This document shows positions 17,343 to 26,413 of a stretch of 34,162 nt of DNA, in pieces. This DNA is from Muribaculaceae bacterium (lineage in GTDB: Bacteria > Bacteroidota > Bacteroidia > Bacteroidales > Muribaculaceae): positions 1-34,162 of the forward strand of contig JAFZHD010000004.1 of NCBI GenBank assembly GCA_017555085.1, written 5' to 3'. Position numbers and translations under genes: made by a program. Positions within the stretch are counted from its first letter, which is position 1; each line of letters starts with the position of its first letter. The notes beneath the pieces were generated by a model. The model saw only the letters and a program-made list of their open reading frames with translations. It searched no databases and had not been told where the DNA came from.

Positions 17343-18425
17343 ATGAACATAAACGACAAATATATGAAACGGGCCTTGCAACTCGCGGCCCGCGGACGAG
17401 GCAACACCTCGCCTAACCCCATGGTAGGTGCAGTTATTGTCCACAATGACACCATTATCGGCGAAGGTTACCACCGCCGCTGTGGCGAGCCTCACGCCGA
17501 GGTCAACGCCGTCAACTCGGTGACCGACAAAGAATTGCTCAAAGGCTCCACCATCTATGTCACCCTTGAACCATGTTCCCACTACGGCAAAACTCCCCCA
17601 TGCGCACAACTCATCATCGACAGCAACATTCCGCGTGTTGTAATCGGTTGTCTCGACCCCTTTGAAAAAGTGAGCGGCCGAGGAGTCAAAATGCTGCAAG
17701 ACAATGGTATCGAAGTGGCTACAGGTGTGCTTGAAGCAGAATGCAAATCACTTAACGCCCGCTTCATGACAGCCCACACACACCGCCGTCCGTGGGTAAC
17801 GCTCAAATGGGCACAAAGCAGCGACATGTTCATGGACCATAAGCGCGACAAAGGCGCAGCGGCAGCACGATTTTCAACACCCACAACATCGGCACTTACC
17901 CACCGACTCCGCTCGCTCCACGATGGAATTATCGCAGCAAGCGGCACAATCATTGCCGACAACCCAAGCCTAAATGTGCGCCTTTATGACGGCAACAGCC
18001 CGCGAGTCATCGCCATTGACCGACAGGGCCTCATTCCGGCCGATGCCGCAATCTTCAATGCCGAGAAACCTGTGATATATATATCGGCTGCAAAACGCAA
18101 TAATTTGCACAACTCCGAGACAATCGAAGTCGCACCCGATGCCACCATCGCCGACTATCTCAACGCACTTTATAATCACGGCATTACATCGGTCTTGGTT
18201 GAAGGCGGAGCCACACTTTTGCAACAATTTATCGACAGCCGTTTGTGGGATGTTGCCCGTGTCGAAACCCACCCCGAAACATTGGGTAAAAACGGCTCTG
18301 TTTCAAGCCCGATTTTAGGCATCACGCCCATAAAAAAATTCACTATTGACGGCAATTCTATCGACATTTACAGCCAAAACTCAACGATATTGCCCAACGA
18401 CCTCGATTTTTGTAACTTTGTTTAG
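17343..18425 (+). CDS. ribD: Riboflavin biosynthesis deaminase/reductase RibD
   Basis: Bifunctional cytoplasmic enzyme for two successive steps of riboflavin synthesis: deamination of the pyrimidine from GTP, then reduction of the ribosyl side chain. The 360 residues comprise an N-terminal zinc deaminase with H51-A-E53 and C78...C87 (PCSHYGKTPPC), and a C-terminal reductase from about 150 with VEGGATLLQQF. The frame stays open upstream through the tRNA to 17190. However, the family N-terminus (DKYMKRALQLAARGRGNTSPNP) fits the ATG at 17343. That codon lies 14 nt past the tRNA terminator, and no full promoter box fits between. It is therefore either read-through or transcribed from an untypical promoter. 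No FMN riboswitch is present. Confidence 0.95.
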   Translation: MNINDKYMKRALQLAARGRGNTSPNPMVGAVIVHNDTIIGEGYHRRCGEPHAEVNAVNSVTDKELLKGSTIYVTLEPCSHYGKTPPCAQLIIDSNIPRVVIGCLDPFEKVSGRGVKMLQDNGIEVATGVLEAECKSLNARFMTAHTHRRPWVTLKWAQSSDMFMDHKRDKGAAAARFSTPTTSALTHRLRSLHDGIIAASGTIIADNPSLNVRLYDGNSPRVIAIDRQGLIPADAAIFNAEKPVIYISAAKRNNLHNSETIEVAPDATIADYLNALYNHGITSVLVEGGATLLQQFIDSRLWDVARVETHPETLGKNGSVSSPILGITPIKKFTIDGNSIDIYSQNSTILPNDLDFCNFV

Positions 18426-18490
18426 TAAATAATCGGTCATTTTACAGCAATTTTAGCACATTCTGTAACCCTAATTAATGAAATTGTTGT

Positions 18491-18498
18491 TAACTTTG
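18491..18498 (+). promoter_or_regulatory. -7 box of the envelope operon (DUF6242 to ompH)
   Basis: TAACTTTGC fits the -7 consensus; no good -33 box is visible. The leader to the ATG at 18520 would be about 17-20 nt. Confidence 0.6.
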
Positions 18499-18519
18499 CA
18501 AATTGTAAAATAATATCTT

Positions 18520-20019
18520 ATGACAAAGAAAATAGCATTCTCAATAATCGCCGCAGTAATGACACTCGGCTTGTTCTCTTGCGACTCTGACGACGAAAGC
18601 GGTTCATACGCCAAGTCAAATGTTGCCATCACAGCATTCTCGCTTGCCGAAAATGACGACATCTTGACAGGACTTGATTCGGTATACTTCTCAATCGACC
18701 TCAAGAACGCTTGCGTTTACAATGTTGACTCGCTTCCCAAAGGCACCGACATCAGCCGCATGATTATCAACATCTCAACATCAAACGCATCGGCTGCACA
18801 ATTAATCATCTCTCGCAAAAACGCGAGCGACACCACAATCAACTATTTTGAGCACTCAACCGACAGTGTCGATTTCAGCAACGGCCCCATCACAGTTCGC
18901 CTCACTGCTGCCGACAAATTGACCACCCGCGACTATCGCGTATCGGTTAATGTTCATCTTTCTGACCCCGACTCACTCTTCTGGAATCGTCTTTCTCGCA
19001 AATACATTCCCTCGACTCTCGACATGACAAAGCAGAAAACCGCTCAACTCAACGGCACTACCTATTGCCTCACTACCGACGGTTCAGAATACTGCGTCAT
19101 GACCACTACCGACATCCACAGCAACAAGTGGAACATTCTCCCCATCGCCTATACATTCACTCCCGATATCTACTCATTCGCCGCCACAAGCGACATACTC
19201 TATGTGCTTGACCTCGACGGCAACCTCTACTCATCGGCCGACGCTATCACTTGGAGCGAATGCGGACAAAAGTGGAGCCACATCTATGGCGGATATGAAA
19301 CATCGTTGCTCGGTCTCCAAAAAGACGGAAACGACTACTTCACAGTAACCTACCCTGCGACCCAAAGCACAAAAATCGATGCCGACTTCCCCGTTTCAGG
19401 CACAAGCCAATTACTCACTTTTGCAACAAAATGGAGCGACAAACCCCAAGCAATCATGATTGGCGGCAAAACATCTGACGGTCGCAAACTCTCTAACACA
19501 TGGGCTTACGACGGTAGCACATGGGCAAAAATCAATGCACACAACCCCATTCAAGGTCTCACCGACATGACACTCTTGCCCTACTACACATTTGACACCA
19601 ACACCAAGACTTGGGATACTACAAAATACCCCACTTTGTTTGCAATGTTCGGCCGCAACGAAGGTGGCTTGGTTGAACGCACTGTATATATCTCACGCGA
19701 CCAAGGCATGCACTGGAAAAAAGGCGACCAATCACTCCAATTGCCCGAATATATACCCTCAATGGATAAAGCACAAGCATTTGTAGTAACCGAAACCATG
19801 CACTCTCGCTCATTGGGCGATTGGGAATCAATGCCCACACCCGTCCTTCCCCGTTGGTGGACTATCGAGACTCCCTATCAATCTCGCGCTATCACACCCG
19901 TTACCGAGTGGGAAACTCCCTTCATCTACCTTTTTGGTGGCGAAGACGATGCTAACCGCACAACTCTCTTTATGTGGCGAGGTGTTATCAACCGTTTGAC
20001 ATTCAAGCCCCAAATTTAA
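18520..20019 (+). CDS. DUF6242-type lipoprotein
   Basis: A 499-residue lipoprotein. Lipobox cysteine C21 (GLFSC) is followed by DSDDES, an acidic tail typical of surface-exported Bacteroidetes lipoproteins. Residues about 35-150 look like an Ig-type beta domain. About 165-495 contain blade-like repeats with Kelch/BNR flavour (YVLDLDGNLYSSADAITWSE, TVYISRDQGMHWKKGDQ, PFIYLFGGEDDANRTTLFMWRG). I place it in DUF6242 from memory. The function is unknown. It leads an operon of outer-membrane biogenesis genes, with only 7 nt to the next gene. Confidence 0.85.
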   Translation: MTKKIAFSIIAAVMTLGLFSCDSDDESGSYAKSNVAITAFSLAENDDILTGLDSVYFSIDLKNACVYNVDSLPKGTDISRMIINISTSNASAAQLIISRKNASDTTINYFEHSTDSVDFSNGPITVRLTAADKLTTRDYRVSVNVHLSDPDSLFWNRLSRKYIPSTLDMTKQKTAQLNGTTYCLTTDGSEYCVMTTTDIHSNKWNILPIAYTFTPDIYSFAATSDILYVLDLDGNLYSSADAITWSECGQKWSHIYGGYETSLLGLQKDGNDYFTVTYPATQSTKIDADFPVSGTSQLLTFATKWSDKPQAIMIGGKTSDGRKLSNTWAYDGSTWAKINAHNPIQGLTDMTLLPYYTFDTNTKTWDTTKYPTLFAMFGRNEGGLVERTVYISRDQGMHWKKGDQSLQLPEYIPSMDKAQAFVVTETMHSRSLGDWESMPTPVLPRWWTIETPYQSRAITPVTEWETPFIYLFGGEDDANRTTLFMWRGVINRLTFKPQI

Positions 20020-20026
20020 TTCAGCA

Positions 20027-20710
20027 ATGAAAAAAACTGTTATAGCACTTATATCTGCAATACTTGTCGCAGCAAGCCTCTCAATGGCGAGCGCACAAGA
20101 AAGCAAGTACCGATTTGACATCGGTGCTGGCGTTGGTATGAGCGGATATTTGGGCGACACCAATAACAGCAACCCCTATAAACATCCCGGTTGGGCCGCC
20201 GAAGCATCATTTCGTTACATCATCGACACCCGATGGGCTATTCGCGGAATCTTCAAAACACAGTCAATCAGCGGCGACAGCCAAGACTTTGACAATGTTT
20301 ATCCCGACGAAAAAACCTATCAATTCAAGTCACAAGTCTATGATTTGGGCGTAAGAGGCGAATTCAACTTTTTCAGTTACGGAATGGGCGAAACCTACAA
20401 AAAACTTCGCCGTTGGAGTCCCTACCTGACACTTGGCGTTGGCGCCACATTGTCATCAACCGACTCCAAAGCAGCATTTGCAATGAACATACCCATGGGT
20501 TTGGGTGTCAAATACAAACTTCGCGAGCGCCTCAACCTCGGACTTGAATTTGCCATGCACAAAGTCTTTGGCGACAAAGTTGACGGTATCAAAGACCCGT
20601 ATGAAATAGCAAGTTCATTCACAAAAAACACCGATTGGTATTCATCGCTCATGTTCTCAATCACTTATGAGTTTGGCGAACGCTGCGAAACCTGTCATTA
20701 TGTTGATTAA
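20027..20710 (+). CDS. DUF6089-type outer-membrane beta-barrel protein
   Basis: A 227-residue exported protein with signal peptide about 1-24 (MKKTVIALISAILVAASLSMASAQ). The rest alternates polar and aromatic residues in barrel fashion (YRFDIGAGVGMSGYLGD, WSPYLTLGVGATLSS, LNLGLEFAMHKVFGDKV, WYSSLMFSITYEFGERC). This resembles the DUF6089 family that sits just before uppS and bamA in many Bacteroidetes. The role is unknown. The location suggests a link to outer-membrane or lipid-carrier processes. It lies 18 nt before uppS. Confidence 0.85.
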   Translation: MKKTVIALISAILVAASLSMASAQESKYRFDIGAGVGMSGYLGDTNNSNPYKHPGWAAEASFRYIIDTRWAIRGIFKTQSISGDSQDFDNVYPDEKTYQFKSQVYDLGVRGEFNFFSYGMGETYKKLRRWSPYLTLGVGATLSSTDSKAAFAMNIPMGLGVKYKLRERLNLGLEFAMHKVFGDKVDGIKDPYEIASSFTKNTDWYSSLMFSITYEFGERCETCHYVD

Positions 20711-20728
20711 TTAAAAACGATTTAGATT

Positions 20729-21469
20729 ATGTCACTCAAAGAAAATATAAACGCCAACCGACTCCCACAGCATGTTGCCATTATCATGGACGGCAACGGC
20801 CGATGGGCCAAAGCCCGCAACATGGAACGCTCGGCCGGACATGTCGAAGGCGTTAACACCGTGCGCCAAATCACCGAAGCAGCATCGGAACTTGGAGTGA
20901 AATATCTCACATTATATACATTCTCAACCGAGAATTGGAACCGTCCGCAAGACGAGGTTGACGCGTTGATGCACCTCATAGTGATTGCTATCGAGCGCGA
21001 AACACCCGATTTGATTAAAAACAATGTGCGCCTCACCATGATTGGCGACTTCTCACGCATGCCGGCCGAAGCCTATGAGCGTTTGTGCCAATGCGGTCGC
21101 GACACTGCACATTGCACCGGACTCACACTCTGCCTCGCACTCAGTTACTCGGCCCGTTGGGAAATAACCGAAGCATGCCGTCAGATTGCTCAAAAAATCG
21201 CCAACGGACAGTTGACTGTCAACGATATATGCGACGACACCATCTCGGCCCACTTGACAACAAACACATTCCCCGACCCCGACTTGCTTATTCGCACCGG
21301 CGGAGAAATGCGCATCAGCAACTTCATGTTATGGCAAATTGCCTACTCTGAAATATATGTGACCGACACATATTGGCCCGATTTCAGCAAAGAATGTTTC
21401 TATCAGGCCATTATCGATTTTCAGTCGCGTGAACGCCGTTTTGGCAAAACAAGTGAACAAGTTAAATAA
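20729..21469 (+). CDS. uppS: Isoprenyl transferase (undecaprenyl diphosphate synthase)
   Basis: Cis-prenyltransferase that makes the C55 lipid carrier for peptidoglycan and surface glycans, at the cytoplasmic membrane face. The 246 residues show the family signature [14 protein letters not shown] with catalytic D21. They also show [11 protein letters not shown] and the C-terminal [20 protein letters not shown]...YWPDF block, with all key parts present. It is third in the operon, 33 nt before bamA. Confidence 0.97.
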   Translation: MSLKENINANRLPQHVAIIMDGNGRWAKARNMERSAGHVEGVNTVRQITEAASELGVKYLTLYTFSTENWNRPQDEVDALMHLIVIAIERETPDLIKNNVRLTMIGDFSRMPAEAYERLCQCGRDTAHCTGLTLCLALSYSARWEITEACRQIAQKIANGQLTVNDICDDTISAHLTTNTFPDPDLLIRTGGEMRISNFMLWQIAYSEIYVTDTYWPDFSKECFYQAIIDFQSRERRFGKTSEQVK

Positions 21470-21502
21470 AGAATAATAATCTCGAATCATTATATAGACA
21501 TT

Positions 21503-24133
21503 ATGCGATATAGACTCATACTGCTCCTCGCAATCCTCTCGTGTATCGGCTTCAGCGCCAAATCACAGGTCGCTGCGGTTGACACCATCTACAATCCCAA
21601 TGTGATATTTACAAGCATGCCCCGCTCATATGAAATCGCAGGGATTAAAGTTACAGGAGCCGACAACTACGAAGACTTCATCATCATTGGCTACTCTGGC
21701 CTTAAAATAGGCGACCGCATCGAAGTGCCTGGTGAAGACCTCAAAATGGCTGCACGCCGTTTTTGGCGACAAGCCCTTTTCTCAAATGTGCAAATTAAGG
21801 TTGAGAAAATTGCCGGCGACAAAGTATGGCTCGAATTTGCATTGCGTCAGCAACCCCGCATCTCGTCGGTTAACTACATCGGCGTGAAGAAAAGCGAGAA
21901 AGAAGACCTTCAAGAACGCTTGCAGTTAATGAAAGGCAACCAAATCACACAAAACATCGTGAACCGTGCCACTAAAATCGTGCAAAAATACTTTGCCGAC
22001 AAAGGCTTCAAAAATGCCGAAGTGCGCATCGAACAGCACGAAGACCTCTCGGCCGAAAACGAAATGATTGTCGATATCATCGTTGACAAACACGATAAAG
22101 TGAAAGTGCACAAAATCTATATCGACGGCAATGAAGTGTTGACCGACCAAAAAATTCAACGCGCAATGAAGAAAACCAACGAGAAAAACAACATTCTCAA
22201 CCTCTTCCGCCAAAAGAAATTCATTGAAAGCGACTATGCCGATGACTTGAACCGCATTCTCGAAAAATATAACGAAAAAGGTTATCGCGATGCCAAGATA
22301 GTTGCCGACAGCGTTGTAAAATTTGACGAAAAGACTGTCGATGTTTACATCACAGTTGAAGAAGGCAAACAATACTACATCAGCGACATTCAATGGGTGG
22401 GTAACACCGTTTATGACACAAATGTGCTCAACGCCATCCTCGGCATCACACCTGGCGAAGTTTACAACCAAAAATTGCTCACAAAACGCACCGAGTCAGA
22501 CGATGACGCCGTGTCAAACCTCTATATGAACAACGGTTACTTGTTCTATCAAATGGTGCCCATCGAAAAGAACATCAAAGGCGACTCAATCGACCTTGAA
22601 ATGCGCATTTTTGAAGGCCCTCAAGCACGAATCAACAAAGTGGTTATCAATGGTAACGACCGCTTGTATGAAAAAGTTATCCGTCGCGAATTGCGCGTTA
22701 AACCCGGCGAATTGTTCAGCAAAAACGACTTGATGCGTTCGGCTCGCGAAATTGCCCAAACAGGACACTTCAACCCCGAAAACATGGATATCCGTCCCGA
22801 ACCTAACGAGGAAAACGGTACGGTTGACATCCTCTTCAATCTCGAATCAAAAGCCAACGACCAAATCGAGTTCTCTCTCGGTTGGGGTCAAACAGGTATC
22901 ATCGGTAAATTGGCATTGAAATTCACTAACTTCTCGGTTAAAAACCTCCTCAACCCCGGCTCATACAAAGGTATCATCCCCCAAGGCGAAGGTCAAACAT
23001 TTACCGTATCGGCCCAAACAAATGCCCGCTACTATCAAGCATATAGCATCGCATTCCTTGACCCGTGGTTTGGTGGCAAACGCCCCAACTCGCTCTCGGT
23101 ATCGGCCTATTATAGCCGTCAAACTGGTGTAAACTCATCATACTACAACGACACTTGGTCAAACTCATATTATAGCGGTTATGGATATGGATATGGCTAT
23201 GGCTATGGCTCGGGCTACGGTTCCGACTACTATCAGCAGACAATCGAAAATGCCTATGACCCCAACAAGGTGTTGCAAATGGCAGGTGTAACCCTCGGAT
23301 TTGGCAAACGATTGAATTGGCCCGACGACTGGTTCACATTCTCGGCTGAACTTTCTTACAACTGGTATTACCTCAAAAATTGGGACTACCTATATTATAT
23401 GAATAATGGCGTTTCTAACTCTGTGGTGCTCGGTTTGACACTTGCCCGCAACAGTATCGACAACCCATTGTACACTCGTAGCGGTAGTTCATTCCAATTA
23501 AGCCTTCACTTGACACCTCCCGTGTCATTGTTCCGCAACCAAAATTGGGAAGAACTCTACAACACCAATACCGAAGACTCTAAAAAAGAAATGTACAAAT
23601 GGATTGAGTATTGGAAACTCCGTTTCAGGTCTCGCACATACACTCCGCTTGTTAATCCCGACGGACAATATACTCTCGTGCTCATGACTCGCGCCGACTT
23701 TGGTTTGCTAGGTAGTTACAACAAGTGGTTGAAATCGCCATTCGAGACATTCTATGTGGGTGGTGATGGTATGACAGGCAGTTACACCTATGCAACCGAG
23801 ACTATCGGTTTGCGCGGTTACGACAACGGTGCATTCACTCCTTGGGGTAAAGAAGGTTATGCCTACACCCGTTTGGGCTTGGAACTCCACTTCCCCTTCA
23901 TGTTGCAACCCACAACCACCATCTATGGTCTTGTATTTGCCGAAGGTGGTAACGCATGGACCGATGTCAAAGACTTCGCACCTTTCAACATCAAGCGCAG
24001 TGCAGGTGCAGGTGTGCGCATCTACCTCCCCATGGTGGGTATGATGGGTATTGACTGGGCTTATGGTTTTGACCGCGTTTATGGCGAAAAAGGTGGCAGC
24101 CACTTCCACTTCATTCTCGGTCAGGAATTCTAA
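21503..24133 (+). CDS. bamA: Outer-membrane protein assembly factor BamA
   Basis: Core of the machine that inserts barrel proteins into the outer membrane. The 876-residue protein has a signal peptide (about 1-21) and an N-terminal half of POTRA repeats (for example VNYIGVKKSEKEDLQERL, IYIDGNEVLTDQKIQRAM, VVINGNDRLYEKVIRREL). A C-terminal barrel of roughly 400 residues contains the L6 motif R771-G-Y and ends in HFILGQEF with a terminal Phe. An unusual run of Gly-Tyr pairs (559-572) sits in a probable surface loop. The two Skp-like genes downstream fit its role. Confidence 0.96.
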   Translation: MRYRLILLLAILSCIGFSAKSQVAAVDTIYNPNVIFTSMPRSYEIAGIKVTGADNYEDFIIIGYSGLKIGDRIEVPGEDLKMAARRFWRQALFSNVQIKVEKIAGDKVWLEFALRQQPRISSVNYIGVKKSEKEDLQERLQLMKGNQITQNIVNRATKIVQKYFADKGFKNAEVRIEQHEDLSAENEMIVDIIVDKHDKVKVHKIYIDGNEVLTDQKIQRAMKKTNEKNNILNLFRQKKFIESDYADDLNRILEKYNEKGYRDAKIVADSVVKFDEKTVDVYITVEEGKQYYISDIQWVGNTVYDTNVLNAILGITPGEVYNQKLLTKRTESDDDAVSNLYMNNGYLFYQMVPIEKNIKGDSIDLEMRIFEGPQARINKVVINGNDRLYEKVIRRELRVKPGELFSKNDLMRSAREIAQTGHFNPENMDIRPEPNEENGTVDILFNLESKANDQIEFSLGWGQTGIIGKLALKFTNFSVKNLLNPGSYKGIIPQGEGQTFTVSAQTNARYYQAYSIAFLDPWFGGKRPNSLSVSAYYSRQTGVNSSYYNDTWSNSYYSGYGYGYGYGYGSGYGSDYYQQTIENAYDPNKVLQMAGVTLGFGKRLNWPDDWFTFSAELSYNWYYLKNWDYLYYMNNGVSNSVVLGLTLARNSIDNPLYTRSGSSFQLSLHLTPPVSLFRNQNWEELYNTNTEDSKKEMYKWIEYWKLRFRSRTYTPLVNPDGQYTLVLMTRADFGLLGSYNKWLKSPFETFYVGGDGMTGSYTYATETIGLRGYDNGAFTPWGKEGYAYTRLGLELHFPFMLQPTTTIYGLVFAEGGNAWTDVKDFAPFNIKRSAGAGVRIYLPMVGMMGIDWAYGFDRVYGEKGGSHFHFILGQEF
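23177..23218 (+). repeat. In-frame hexanucleotide repeat in bamA (Gly-Tyr)
   Basis: Five consecutive 6-bp units (GGTTAT, GGATAT twice, GGCTAT twice) are followed by GGCTCG and GGCTAC. They encode Gly-Tyr pairs at residues 559-572. Because the unit is two codons, slippage would change loop length without breaking the frame. Confidence 0.85.
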
Positions 24134-24195
24134 CCGATTAAACCTTTTAACATTTGAATTGTCTTAAATATAAACCGACATTAAAAACGACAATT

Positions 24196-24711
24196 ATGAA
24201 AAAAGTATTTTTAGCATTGATATTTGCAGCAGCATGTGCTTTTGGCGCATCGGCTCAAAAATTTGCTCTCGTTGACATGGAATATATCCTCAAAAACATT
24301 CCTGCCTATGAAATGGCAAACGAGCAACTTAACCAAGTATCAACCCGTTGGCAAAAAGAAGTAGAGACCAAAGCCAAAGAAGCCGAAACTCTCTATAAAA
24401 ACTATCAAGCCGACATGGTGTTCCTCACCGACGAACAAAAGAAAAAGAAAGAAGAAGAAATTCTTGCCAAGGAAAAAGAAGCAACCGAATTGCGCAACAA
24501 ATATTTCGGTCCCGAAGGCGAACTTTACAAAAAACGCCAAAGCCTCATGAAACCCATTCAGGACGATATTTATAACGCCATCAAAAAAGTTTCGGACGAG
24601 AAAGGTTACCAAGCAATTTTTGACCGCGCATCATCGGCAAACATTATTTATGCATCTCCCCGCATCGATGTCAGCAACCTCGTGCTCGAGAAGTTAGGAT
24701 ATTCCAAATAA
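24196..24711 (+). CDS. Periplasmic chaperone OmpH/Skp, first copy
   Basis: Skp-type holdase that keeps unfolded outer-membrane proteins soluble on their way to BamA. With the ATG at 24196 it has 171 residues and a clear signal peptide, MKKVFLALIFAAACAFGASA. The frame is open from 24154, but that extension would hide the signal. The mature part starts with KFALVDMEYILKNIPAYEMA. A long charged helix forming the Skp tentacle (about 55-125, with a Lys/Glu-rich centre) follows. The beta strands close with YQAIFDRASSANIIYASPRIDVSNLVLEKL. It lies 62 nt after bamA. Confidence 0.93.
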   Translation: MKKVFLALIFAAACAFGASAQKFALVDMEYILKNIPAYEMANEQLNQVSTRWQKEVETKAKEAETLYKNYQADMVFLTDEQKKKKEEEILAKEKEATELRNKYFGPEGELYKKRQSLMKPIQDDIYNAIKKVSDEKGYQAIFDRASSANIIYASPRIDVSNLVLEKLGYSK

Positions 24712-24717
24712 ATAATA

Positions 24718-24725
24718 TATCTTTG
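24718..24725 (+). promoter_or_regulatory. Internal -7 box before the second ompH
   Basis: TATCTTTGC in the 65-nt gap between the ompH copies matches the -7 consensus. A weak TTAG lies 20 nt upstream. It would give the second copy its own transcript with a leader near 47 nt, in addition to read-through. Confidence 0.5.
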
Positions 24726-24776
24726 CAATACAATTTAGTTAAATCTTGAATATTAACTTAACAAACCATACTAACA

Positions 24777-25271
24777 ATGATTAAGAAAGTTTTACTCGCA
24801 ATCATGATTGCGCTCCCCATGTGCCTTTCTGCACAAAAAATCGGTGTAGTAAACACTAACTCTGTTTTTGAAGTAATGCCCGAAAAGGCTCAGGCTCAAA
24901 CTACACTCGAAACTGTTTCTAAAACTTACGAAGACGAATTCAAAAAACTCACTGACGAGTTGAACAAAAAATACACTGAATTCCAAAACCTCGCTGCTGA
25001 AACTCCCGAGTCAATCAAACAACGCCGCGTTCAAGAAATCCAAGAATTCGAACAAAAAATTCAACAATTCCGTGCTACTGCACAACAAGAACTCCAACGC
25101 CAACAAGAACAATTGATGGCTCCCATCGAACAAAAAATTCAAACTGCAATCAAGGCTGTTGGTGCTGAAAACGGTTTCACTGTTATCCTCCCCGACATGA
25201 TCCCCTTGTATGTTGGCACTGATGTAGTTGATGTAACTCCCCTCGTTAAATCAAAACTCGGCATCCAATAA
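24777..25271 (+). CDS. Periplasmic chaperone OmpH/Skp, second copy
   Basis: A 164-residue Skp-family protein, diverged from the first copy. Signal peptide about 1-19 (MIKKVLLAIMIALPMCLSAQ), then KIGVVNTNSVFEVMPEKAQA. A Gln-rich long helix (about 45-125: QQELQRQQEQLMAPIEQKIQ) contrasts with the Lys/Glu-rich one of its neighbour. It ends VDVTPLVKSKLGIQ. Codons such as GCT and ACT are used more than in neighbouring genes, which suggests high expression. A strong terminator follows. Confidence 0.93.
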   Translation: MIKKVLLAIMIALPMCLSAQKIGVVNTNSVFEVMPEKAQAQTTLETVSKTYEDEFKKLTDELNKKYTEFQNLAAETPESIKQRRVQEIQEFEQKIQQFRATAQQELQRQQEQLMAPIEQKIQTAIKAVGAENGFTVILPDMIPLYVGTDVVDVTPLVKSKLGIQ

Positions 25272-25295
25272 TCACGAGTAATTGACAACAAGATA

Positions 25296-25333
25296 AACGC
25301 CGCAAGACTCTGTCCTGCGGCGTTATTTTTTGT
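25296..25333 (+). terminator. Terminator of the envelope operon
   Basis: Stem AACGCCGCA (25296-25304) with TGCGGCGTT (25316-25324), an 11-nt loop, then ATTTTTTGTC. It is a clear intrinsic terminator 24 nt after the second ompH. The minus-strand side has only a weak T run. Confidence 0.92.
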
Positions 25334-25389
25334 CTTTATATGCGATTAGTAAAAACTATATCATTGCGTTCTCTAATCGGCCAAAAGAA

Positions 25390-25563
25390 TTATTCCTTAT
25401 CTTGTTTTTTCTTTTTGCGATTGGTGAAATAGTATATCAATAGCAATATTAGCCCAAAACAGATTATTTTTACGGCATGAAATAGAATCGGTTTATCTGA
25501 CCAAAAGCCAATATTCAATACTATGTATCCCAAGAATGTGGTTACGGCTGCTCTTTTATCCAT
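25390..25563 (-). CDS. Small membrane protein downstream of murI (57 aa)
   Basis: A short frame starting 9 nt after the murI stop. It encodes MDKRAAVTTFLGYIV... with a short hydrophobic stretch at about 6-21, a stronger transmembrane segment at about 26-46 (ILFHAVKIICFGLILLLIYYF), and a basic tail TNRKKKKQDKE. It reads like a real small membrane protein: ATG start, tight spacing, membrane segment and positive-inside tail. It fills most of the otherwise empty 300 nt between the ompH terminator and murI. I do not recognise the family. A weak CGATTAG/CTAATCG hairpin (25343-25379) lies beyond its stop. Confidence 0.6.
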   Translation of the reverse strand: MDKRAAVTTFLGYIVLNIGFWSDKPILFHAVKIICFGLILLLIYYFTNRKKKKQDKE

Positions 25564-25572
25564 AATTAACGG

Positions 25573-26409
25573 TTAAAGTATTATTCGTGTTGCGGTGGCA
25601 GGTTCTTGCATAAAGATACTTGCCATTTCCGAAAAGCGAGTGGCGTTTTCGGTTGTGAGATACTGACAACTGCCGCCCTTGGTGCATCGCTCATCCATAT
25701 CAGGATGGCGGCGCAAATAGTCACACAGACTCTCGGCCACAATTTCGCCTTGTGTAACAACGCGTGCCGATTGTGGCACATATTGGCGTATCTTGTCAAA
25801 CAACAATGGGTAATGTGTGCAACCCAATATCACGGCATCAATCGACGGCTCTTGCCCAAACAATCGGTCCACTTCTTGTTGCACAAAGTAATCGGCGCCA
25901 GGCTTGTCATATTCGCAGTTTTCAACCAGTGGCACCCACATAGGGCAACTTTGGCTATACACTTTGAAATCGGGAAAAAGTTTTGTTATCTCAATGTCAT
26001 AAGACTGACTTTGCACTGTTCCGGGCGTACCAAATATGCCCACATGGCCATTACAACTGATTTCGCCTATTTTCTCTACCGTGGGACGGATAACGCCCAA
26101 CACTCGGCGCGTGGGGTCTATCAACGGCAAATCGCGTTGTTGAATAGAGCGCAATGCCTTGGCCGACGCTGTGTTGCACGCCAATATCACTAATTGACAG
26201 CCTTGCTTAAACAAGTATTGCACCGCTTCGAGCGTGAATTGATACACTATATCAAATGAGCGTGTCCCATAAGGCGCACGAGCGTTGTCGCCCAAATACA
26301 TGTAATCATATTGGGGCATCGCACGGCGAATTTCGCGCAATATGGTTAGTCCGCCATATCCCGAATCAAACACGCCTATCGCGCCCTTTGTTGCTTTTTC
26401 ATTATTCAT
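25573..26409 (-). CDS. murI: Glutamate racemase
   Basis: Cytoplasmic enzyme that makes D-glutamate for peptidoglycan. The 278 residues include GAIGVFDSGYGGLTILREI at the start. The two catalytic cysteines are C78 (ACNTAS) and C197 (GCTHYPLL). The ATG at 26409 is the only start that keeps the conserved N-terminus. A -7 box ends just 4 nt before it, so the transcript may be leaderless or nearly so. The porin gene lies 34 nt upstream and the 57-codon gene 9 nt downstream. Confidence 0.96.
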   Translation of the reverse strand: MNNEKATKGAIGVFDSGYGGLTILREIRRAMPQYDYMYLGDNARAPYGTRSFDIVYQFTLEAVQYLFKQGCQLVILACNTASAKALRSIQQRDLPLIDPTRRVLGVIRPTVEKIGEISCNGHVGIFGTPGTVQSQSYDIEITKLFPDFKVYSQSCPMWVPLVENCEYDKPGADYFVQQEVDRLFGQEPSIDAVILGCTHYPLLFDKIRQYVPQSARVVTQGEIVAESLCDYLRRHPDMDERCTKGGSCQYLTTENATRFSEMASIFMQEPATATRIIL

Positions 26410-26413
26410 AGTG

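Noticed and set aside
24154..24195. Longer N-terminus for the first ompH gene
   Set aside because: The 14 extra residues are polar and basic, and would precede a perfect MKK-type signal peptide.
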